This document shows, piece by piece, positions 58,251-64,000 of a stretch of 64,000 nucleotides of DNA. Every line of letters starts with the position of its first letter. The stretch's first letter is position 1. Where the stretch lies: contig NC_048542.1 in the NCBI RefSeq assembly GCF_902806685.2, positions 3,518,533 through 3,582,532 on the forward strand. Direction: 5' to 3'. This DNA is from Maniola hyperantus. Lineage: Eukaryota > Arthropoda > Insecta > Lepidoptera > Nymphalidae. The notes below the pieces were generated by a model that saw nothing but the letters and a program-made list of their open reading frames with translations, was not told the DNA's origin and made no database searches. The position numbers and the translations under genes are program-made.

Positions 58251-58790
58251 TAAATCACTGCGCTGCATACACGTGCCAAACCAACATAAACCCCTTCACT
58301 AAACTGAGCTACAAGTTACAGTGCAGTGCAATAAATCAGTTTTAGAGCCGTTCGCTAGCTGGTGCAGCTCCGCCTGACCCTTGGCACGTGATTAAACAAG
58401 CTTTGATTACGGCCATAAAACAATTTTCACCCGGATCATGACTTGCAATACTTTGTTGTTTATTTTACGACTTATTAACTGTCGACTACTTCCATGTTCG
58501 CGACTCTCCCCCTATGTTAAAAACTTATTCCTACTTATGTTCTTCTAAACATTTTCGGTCACCGCAGCCCTCATGTGAGAGGCAGTACTCAGCAGGTCTG
58601 TACTTGCCACAGAGCAAAGATGCTGGGTCTGTACTCTGTAGCTATACAACGCAATACGCCCGCCCTACACGGGCGTTTCCTCACGGGCCTATTCGTCACG
58701 GGGCGGGCTTTTATTGTACTTCGCAAACAAGAATTTTAGAGTATTCTAAAAGTTTGGCGTCAACTTACAGTCTATTTCCTCATTCTTATA

Positions 58791-58824
58791 GAATGAATGA
58801 ATGAATGAATGAATGAATGAATGA
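58791..58824 (+). repeat. (GAAT)n microsatellite
   Basis: Eight perfect GAAT repeats. Confidence 0.85.
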
Positions 58825-58996
58825 AACTACTTAGCATAGTGTGACGAGACGGCAATCCGACACGACAGGAAAAAGGCAAAGGATAAACAGTTTTACGTAC
58901 TCTCCGAGACTCCGAGACACGAGAATATTAAACCTGTGTCAACTTCCCAATCTACTTAAAATTTCTTGATGAACTCAATAAGTCCCTCCCATTTTT

Positions 58997-59330
58997 GACG
59001 ACTCTCCTGACGCAGTAGTGAGCGCTGTTGTCTTGTAATGGAAGGTCCCGAGTTTGATTCCTGGCTGGGGAATTTTGGTAATTTATAATTTCTAAATTGT
59101 CTCTGGTCTGGTCTGTCAAGAGGTTTCTGCCGGACTTAATTAGCACCATACCGGCAAAGCCCAACCGCCAAGCGATTTAGCGTTCCGATAGAAACCGATA
59201 GGGGTATGGGTTTAGTAAAACTGCCATACTTCTTCCAAATTAGCCCGCTTCCATCTTAAAGTACATCGTCACTTACCTACCACCAGGTGAGATTGCAGTC
59301 AAGGGCTAACTTGTAATGGAAAAAAAATCT
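58997..59330 (+). mobile_element. SINE family B
   Basis: GACTCTCCTGACGCAGTAGTGAGCGCTG head, GTTTGATTCCTGGC B-box-like motif, ending GGGCTAACTTGTAATGGAAAAAAAATC. It lies about 55 nt beyond the donor of the ESRP exon at 59386-59478. Confidence 0.65.
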
Positions 59331-59385
59331 TTTTTGGCCTGTCTAGGACCTATGGGTTGATGAGGTCTATGAATAGGTTGCTCAC

Positions 59386-59478
59386 CTGTTGTACCACCAC
59401 TTCTAGTGGCTGTCCCGTCTGCAATTCTTCTGAAGGCCTTCTTGTGGGTCGCACTGCATATTCTCTTTCGCCTATCAC
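59386..59478 (-). CDS. fus: ESRP/Fusilli exon, N-terminal exonuclease-like domain (residues 1-31 of partial protein)
   Basis: The exon lies between an acceptor (tgttacag) and a donor (gtgagc) and is 93 nt, phase 0 at both ends. It reads VIGEREYAVRPTRR... and ends ...PLEVVVQQ. The segment corresponds to the part of ESRP reading VGQLHEVLVRP in vertebrates, a strand of the N-terminal exonuclease-like domain. This is the most upstream exon I can place with certainty. The preceding exon should encode the first strands of the domain. An 11.9-kb repeat-rich intron separates it from the next exon. Confidence 0.85.
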
Positions 59479-59528
59479 CTGTAACAAATGATTGTGATAT
59501 TAAAACTCTTGCAATATGGAAGAAGATA

Positions 59529-59842
59529 GTAATCTTACTTTGAAAGTTGAAAATACTAATTATTTGTTCATGAACACATTTTAATTTGTTTTTGTGATGT
59601 ACCTAACCACAAATTCACGGTTTAGATTTATTCCTTTACTTGTGCTATAAGACCTACATACCTACCAAATTCCATGATTCTAGGTGGTCAACGGGAAGTA
59701 CCCTATAGGTTTTCTTGACAGACACGACGACGGGCTGACAGACAGGCAGACAGACAGGCGGGCAGACAGACAGACAGACAGACAACGAAGTGATCCTATA
59801 AGCATTCCTTTTTTCCTTTTCAGGCACGGAACCCTAAAAACT
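59529..59842 (+). mobile_element. CCGGCCAAGTGCGAGTC-type element, 5'-truncated, next to an ESRP exon
   Basis: It carries the second half of the family, from AATCTTACTTTGAAAGTTGAAAATAC to CAGGCACGGAACCCTAAAAA. It lies 50 nt upstream of the acceptor of the exon at 59386-59478. Confidence 0.6.
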
Positions 59843-60162
59843 GACTGGACCCGGTTACCGGCATAATGTGAACCGGCCGTAACGCAACTAATCTACACAA
59901 ACATACAACAATACCTACAAACGTTCAATTCGCCCAACATTGTCAACGCCCGTAGAAACTAATTTCTCCATAGGTTCATCGTAAAACGGAATCTGAGCTA
60001 TACGTTTCTAATTTCAGCGTGGTTCAGCGAATGAGAAGAACGCCACCGCGCTTGCGCGTGACCAGCCAATCAGGGCTGGTGATATTTATAAACAACATAG
60101 CGCGTGTGGTGTACCGTTTGACTCCAATTACAAGCGACAAATTCCAAGAATTTATAGCTCTA

Positions 60163-60372
60163 CTAGCTGATGCCCGCGACTTTAGGTTTTTTTTAATCCT
60201 GTGGGAACTCTTCAATTTTCCGGGATAAAAAGTAGCCTATGTCCTTCCCCGGGATGCAAGCTATCTCTGTACCTACCAAATTTCGTCAAAATCGGTTTAA
60301 CGGTTGAGCCGTGAAAAGCTGAAAGACAGACAGACAGACAGACACACTTTCGCGTTTATAATATTAGTATGG
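60163..60372 (+). mobile_element. ACTAGCTGATGCCCGCGAC-type element
   Basis: Begins ACTAGCTGATGCCCGCGAC and ends CACACTTTCGCGTTTATAATATTAGTATGG, with a (CAGA)n run inside. Confidence 0.65.
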
Positions 60373-60549
60373 ATGGATGCACGTCATCTAGCAATAACCT
60401 GATTGGTCTACTGAACACGTCTAAATGAACAATTCATTAAAACCGAGCTCCTGTAATACACACATTCAGAGCGTGATCAAAAGACAAAAAAAAATCGTCG
60501 TTTTTTCCCCCATTGTATGTAAAGCGGGGCCGCGCAACGGGTCGTGGCA

Positions 60550-60566
60550 GGCATTGCGCATGCGCG
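60550..60566. promoter_or_regulatory. Palindromic NRF-1-like site in a CpG-rich patch
   Basis: TTGCGCATGCGCGCC matches the known NRF-1 consensus (YGCGCAYGCGCR). It sits in a roughly 120-nt CpG-rich island (60517-60640) within an AT-rich intron, about 1.1 kb from the nearest certain ESRP exon. A regulatory role is speculation. Confidence 0.25.
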
Positions 60567-60688
60567 CCGGTCAAATGTCAGCGCGACAATGGAGTGGCGG
60601 GGAACCAGCCGCGTTACCAACCAATCCATTTTCATGAATGATTAATAATTTGGAACAAGAAGTTCCTATCTATCATTCCTTTTTTTTA

Positions 60689-61263
60689 GGGTTCCGTAGC
60701 CGAATGGCAAAAAACGGAACCCTTATAGATTCGTCATGTCTGTCTGTCCGTCCGTATGTCACAGTCACTTTTTGCCGAAACTATGAGAGTTATATACTGT
60801 TAAAACTTGGCAAGTAGATGTATTCTGTGAACCGCATTAAGATTTTTACACAAAAATAGAAAAAAGACAATAAACTTTGGGGTTCCCCATACTTAGGACT
60901 GAAACTCAAAAAAATTCATCAAACCCATACGTGTGGGGGTATCCATGGATAGGTTTTCAAAAATGATATTGAGGCTTCTAATATAATTTTTTTCTTAACT
61001 GAATAGTTTGCGTGAGAGACACTTCCAAAGTGGTAAAAAGTGTCCCCCCCGTCCCTCCGCCCCTGTAACTTCTAAAATAACATAATGATAAAACTTAAAA
61101 AAAATATGATGTACCTTACCAAGCAAACTTCCAATGAAAATTGGTTTTAACGAGCTCTAGTAAGTAGTTTTTGATTTATCGTGCAAAATGTCGATAAAAT
61201 ACGATTGTACTACGGAACCCTAGGGCAGTGCGCGAGTCTGATTCGCACTTGGCCGGTTTTTTT
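60689..61263 (-). mobile_element. Longer relative of the CCGGCCAAGTGCGAGTC element
   Basis: The ends match the family (TAGGGTTCCGTAGCCGAATGG ... GATTCGCACTTGGCCGGTTTTT) but the interior differs, with a GTGTCCCCCCCGTCCCTCC stretch. Confidence 0.55.
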
Positions 61264-61427
61264 CGATTTTCTACAGGAACTATTCGCTGTCACAGAATGT
61301 CGCGTGGGCCAGGCTGCGGGCCTGTTGATTTCTTTTATAAGGTTCCGTACCGTATTATTCAAATAGAGTTCATTTGGTTAATGCACGTGTTTTAACTAAA
61401 CGGTCTATCTGAGTATTATAATATTAC

Positions 61428-61469
61428 CTTGGCTCGTAATTGCTGTTCTAAGTCGGGGGTCATTGTCAT
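61428..61469 (-). CDS. fus: Candidate alternative first coding exon of the ESRP/Fusilli gene
   Basis: On the minus strand an ATG opens 14 codons (MTMTPDLEQQLRAK) and runs straight into a good donor, AAG|gtaata. The phase is 0, which is what the next certain exon (59386-59478, phase 0) needs. An in-frame TGA lies four codons upstream, and the other two frames are also closed there, so the stretch can only be a start exon with 5' untranslated sequence. It would give a protein lacking the first strand of the exonuclease-like domain. Against it: only 42 nt, no obvious promoter, and the upstream side abuts a degraded repeat fragment (about 61480-61510). It is an inference from phase and splice site only. 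Confidence 0.35.
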
Positions 61470-62539
61470 ATTATTGTTTCACTAGCTTTTGCACACGACT
61501 TCGTCGATTAAGGCCAGTTGCATATCAGGTGATTAAAGTAAGGTTAAAGTTTTTAACGACCAAACAAAAACCAAAGCTTGACCGATTTTACCATGTAGCC
61601 TGTAAGTAGGTACGAAGTACGAACGTTGGTCTCTAACGGCAACCTTATTTCAGTTATTCAGTTATTAATTAATGAAAAGTGTTTAAAAATCCGAACTTTC
61701 TTCACTTGCTGGAGTTATCTCCCGGGTTTTCTTTTTGCTTTGCGTTTTCATTTTACTTATAGTATACCTACAACTAATTGCAGTAAAATAAAGCCCTTAG
61801 ATCATTAGTTTAGACTTTAGTAATTTCAAAGCCATATGAGGTAACAAGGTAGGTATGCATGTAGCATATAATTAAGTAAGTAACTATTGCTTAATTTATG
61901 TTCGTCTTTGTACTAAGTACTTATTAATTATTACGAATAGGTACTTTTATTCTTATTTCTTACGAAGCACACGACGCAAGCATATTTTATAAATCCTGAT
62001 TACGTCATAGATACCTACTCATTTGAAAAGATTTCGTGATTAGCTAATTAGCAATCAAAATTAAATAGTAATTAAATAAAGTAATGTTAATAAGCTTACG
62101 AACCGTAGTTAATTTGCGCCGAATCTGAGACCCTAATGCAACTTGTCATTGTTGGAGTTTAGCTGACCTAACGTGATATTATAACAATTTATGAGCCCCG
62201 ATAAAATACTGAGGAAAAACATAAATGTTAAAAACAGTCGCAATTTTTATAAAAATATTTGCTTAAAACATTTTTATTGGTTCTTGGTAAAAAATGTAAT
62301 TTTTTCCAACACTGTAAATAGGTCAATTCGTTCATAATAAAAATAATCAATTATTTTACTCTTATGAGAGTAAAGGAATAGAGTGCATCGGGGCTTTAGC
62401 CGGATAGGATGGCAATTCGATACAACCGGATAGAGATAATAGGCATATAGAAGCCGTGCTGCTGATGCCTGCTCTTCAATAGCATGCTATCGTCGCATAA
62501 AAGCCCGTGAACGGTCGCGAAAACTGTGGATGGGCGTTT

Positions 62540-62990
62540 GTTGGCGATTACAGCTGTTCCACGGTCTTTCACACGCGAGTGAAGAGCTAACAACACCATT
62601 CATACAGTTCCTTGTTTCACAAAACGTTCAGGTAGGCGTACGCGCGTGTTCTAGTATTTCATCGCGCTTAATACACTGCGGCCGATTCTCTTGTACACAA
62701 TCTCTAAACTAAACTAATTTAACAGGTCTAAATGTAGGGCTATCCTTTTCCGCAAGCAGCATTGTAATAGGGATAGCAAGATTTAGACGTGTCATTTTAG
62801 TTTAGTTTAGAGATCGTATATAAGTGAAACGGCGCGGCCCCACTGGTTCACGCGGTTTTGACCACGATTCGCGCGCGAGTGAAGACCGGGCATTACATGT
62901 TTACCTAGTCCATTGCTTTACAAAACGAACACGCCCACGCGCGCATTTCAGTGTGACGTCCTGTTAAATGCCCATCGCGCTTTATTCATT
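62540..62990. repeat. Diverged direct duplication split by a MITE
   Basis: CGCGAGTGAAGAG...AGTTCCTTGTTTCACAAAACG...CATCGCGCTT (62572-62670) resembles CGCGAGTGAAGAC...AGTCCATTGCTTTACAAAACG...CATCGCGCTT (62875-62983). A GGGGCCGATTCTC MITE lies between them. The origin is unknown. Confidence 0.4.
62677..62842 (+). repeat. GGGGCCGATTCTC palindromic MITE, copy 3
   Basis: TGCGGCCGATTCTCTTGTAC to GCGGCCCCA. The right arm is partly degraded. Confidence 0.7.
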
Positions 62991-63016
62991 CATCTCTATA
63001 TTATTCTATAATAGGT

Positions 63017-63204
63017 ACTAGCTGATGCCCGCGACTTCGATTGCGTGGATTTAAGTTTTTGAAATCCTGTCGGAACTCTTTTATTTTCCGGGATTTAACT
63101 ACATATATCAAAAAGCAAAAAGTCACGCCAATCCGTCATCCGGTTTCGCTGAAGGACAAACCAATAAACTAACAAACAAACACACTTTCGCATATATAAT
63201 ATAG
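63017..63204 (+). mobile_element. ACTAGCTGATGCCCGCGAC-type element
   Basis: Begins ACTAGCTGATGCCCGCGACTTCG and ends CACACTTTCGCATATATAATATA. Confidence 0.65.
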
Positions 63205-63280
63205 GTGATCGTTTGTTATGTATTTGTTATTTGGCAAATATTATTTGTTGCTGAAAGCTTTGTTTGTATTGTAGATAATA

Positions 63281-63536
63281 AATCTAAATATATAAAAGGA
63301 AAAGGTGACTGACTGACTGACTGACTGACTGACTGACTGACTGACTGACTGACTGATCTATCAACGCACAGCTCAAACTACTGGACGGATCGGGCTGAAA
63401 TTTGGCATGCAGATAGTTATTATGATGTAGGCATCCGCTAAGAAAGGATTTTTAAAAATTTAACCCCTAAGAGGGTGAAACAGGGGTTTGAAATTTGAGT
63501 AGTCCACGCGGACGAAGTCGCGAGCATAAGCTAGTT
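63281..63536 (+). mobile_element. GACT-type element with (GACT)n expansion
   Basis: Complete copy with a perfect tetranucleotide run at 63306-63354 (about 12 repeats), much longer than in the other copies (2-4 repeats). Confidence 0.7.
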
Positions 63537-64000
63537 ACAGATAAAAATATTGCATAATTCTCCCCAGTGACGATTTTTTTAATAATAATAACTATTGTAA
63601 TCTAATCACATGTGCATTTTGTTTATATGATTACGACATAATAATATTATAGATATCTACTAAAGTAATTATGAGTAAGTGTTACTATAGGTAGATACCT
63701 ATAGTTTCCGATAATGATGTTACCTTAACCTGACCCACCTCAATGATTTGTAAAATTCTTGTTTTTTAGAGTTCCATTCCTCGTCATAAAAGAAAAATGA
63801 AATCTTTATAGAATCAGTAGGTAGATTTCGTAAAACCTGCATCAATCATTATTACAATCTCAATTGTTGTGATTGGCTGAATTTGTGCGATTCTTATTTT
63901 TAGCAATGCATTAGCAATTAGTGATATTTACGAAAAATTTGTGTGCACTGTGCGTGCCCGGGTTCTAGCCACTTAGGCAAGGGATCTAGTCACTTAATCA

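Larger units (their letters stand above)
47517..59385 (-). other. 11.9-kb ESRP intron, repeat-filled
   Basis: Unique AT-rich stretches (about 48980-50210, 50380-51060, 51990-52445, 53440-54055, 54880-55355, 57090-57970, 58250-58990) show no supported exon. An open frame of 96 codons at 58514-58804 has no recognisable family and lacks splice context. Confidence 0.65.
10431..59478 (-). other. fus: Gene span of ESRP/Fusilli orthologue (partial, 5' end outside window)
   Basis: Thirteen exons read on the minus strand join with consistent phases (93, 83, 185, 90, 55, 111, 133, 138, 216, 168, 81, 117, 603 nt) into 2073 nt, which is 690 residues and a stop. In this partial numbering, residues 1-168 are the C-terminal part of the exonuclease-like domain and its linker, RRM1 is about 179-257, RRM2 about 280-363, RRM3 about 413-496, and the rest is a Pro/Ala/Leu-rich tail. 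The order and motifs match the ESRP family (vertebrate ESRP1/2, Drosophila fusilli). These are nuclear RNA-binding proteins that set exon choice by binding GU-rich motifs near alternative exons in epithelial cells. All introns are GT-AG. Identity rests on remembered family sequence, not on a search. The first residues (the usual start and the first strand of the N-terminal domain) are not seen and should lie beyond 64000. Confidence 0.95.
61470..64000. other. Right edge: ESRP intron or upstream region
   Basis: No exon for the first strands of the ESRP N-terminal domain was found. Apart from the listed repeats the sequence is AT-rich and unclassified, with a small patch of CpG-rich sequence at 62540-62990. 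Confidence 0.5.

Noticed and set aside
58514..58804. 96-codon plus-strand open frame, Ser/Tyr-rich
   Set aside because: No family match in memory and no supporting splice sites. It ends in the (GAAT)n microsatellite. Left as unclassified.
59684..59866. Asp/Arg/Gln repeat peptide (LTDRQTDRRADRQTD)
   Set aside because: It is translation of the (CAGA)n run in a CCGGCCAAGTGCGAGTC-type element; the same shadow appears in other copies.
63306..63354. CRISPR-like or satellite array
   Set aside because: It is a plain tetranucleotide run within a mobile element; there are no spacers.

Overview
This window is insect nuclear DNA, almost certainly from a moth or butterfly. The evidence is AT-rich sequence, GT-AG introns up to about 19.5 kb, and dense interspersed repeats of types I recognise from lepidopteran genomes: tRNA-headed SINEs, elements ending in ACTAGCTGATGCCCGCGAC, foldback MITEs, RTE and CR1/Jockey-like retrotransposon tails, and (GACT)n-containing short elements. 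There are no bacterial-type operons, no rRNA and no CRISPR. Most short open frames in the window are chance frames within repeats.

One protein gene can be reconstructed with confidence. It lies on the minus strand and spans 59478 down to 10431. Thirteen exons with clean GT-AG junctions and matching phases join into 690 codons plus a stop (2073 nt). The product is the insect orthologue of ESRP / Drosophila Fusilli, an epithelial splicing regulator with an N-terminal exonuclease-like domain, three RRM/quasi-RRM domains and a Pro/Ala-rich tail. The beginning of the N-terminal domain is missing and should lie to the right of position 64000. A short candidate alternative first exon (61428-61469, minus strand) could start a shorter isoform.

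Layout: 1-10430 is intergenic, AT-rich and holds several foldback elements. It may hold non-coding or short first exons of a neighbouring minus-strand gene (about 1223-1360 and 7224-7310), both weakly supported. 10431-19418 holds the compact 3' half of the gene (RRM1-RRM3 and tail) with introns of about 0.5-3.9 kb. 19419-38926 is a 19.5-kb intron packed with repeats. 38927-47516 holds four exons of the N-terminal domain and its linker. 47517-59385 is an 11.9-kb repeat-rich intron. 59386-59478 is the most upstream certain exon. 59479-64000 is intron or upstream sequence.

The less ordinary content is structural. It includes a 401-bp GC-rich MITE with perfect 40-bp terminal repeats and a TTA duplication, a tRNA-like piece between perfect 30-bp inverted arms, two near-perfect palindromes within 160 bp, and a polyadenylated retroposed insert with a target-site duplication. 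There is also a 16-bp minisatellite, several multi-copy palindromic MITE families, and hairpin-forming sequences close to splice sites of the RRM exons. I found no convincing new multi-gene system. All boundaries of repeats are by eye and approximate.
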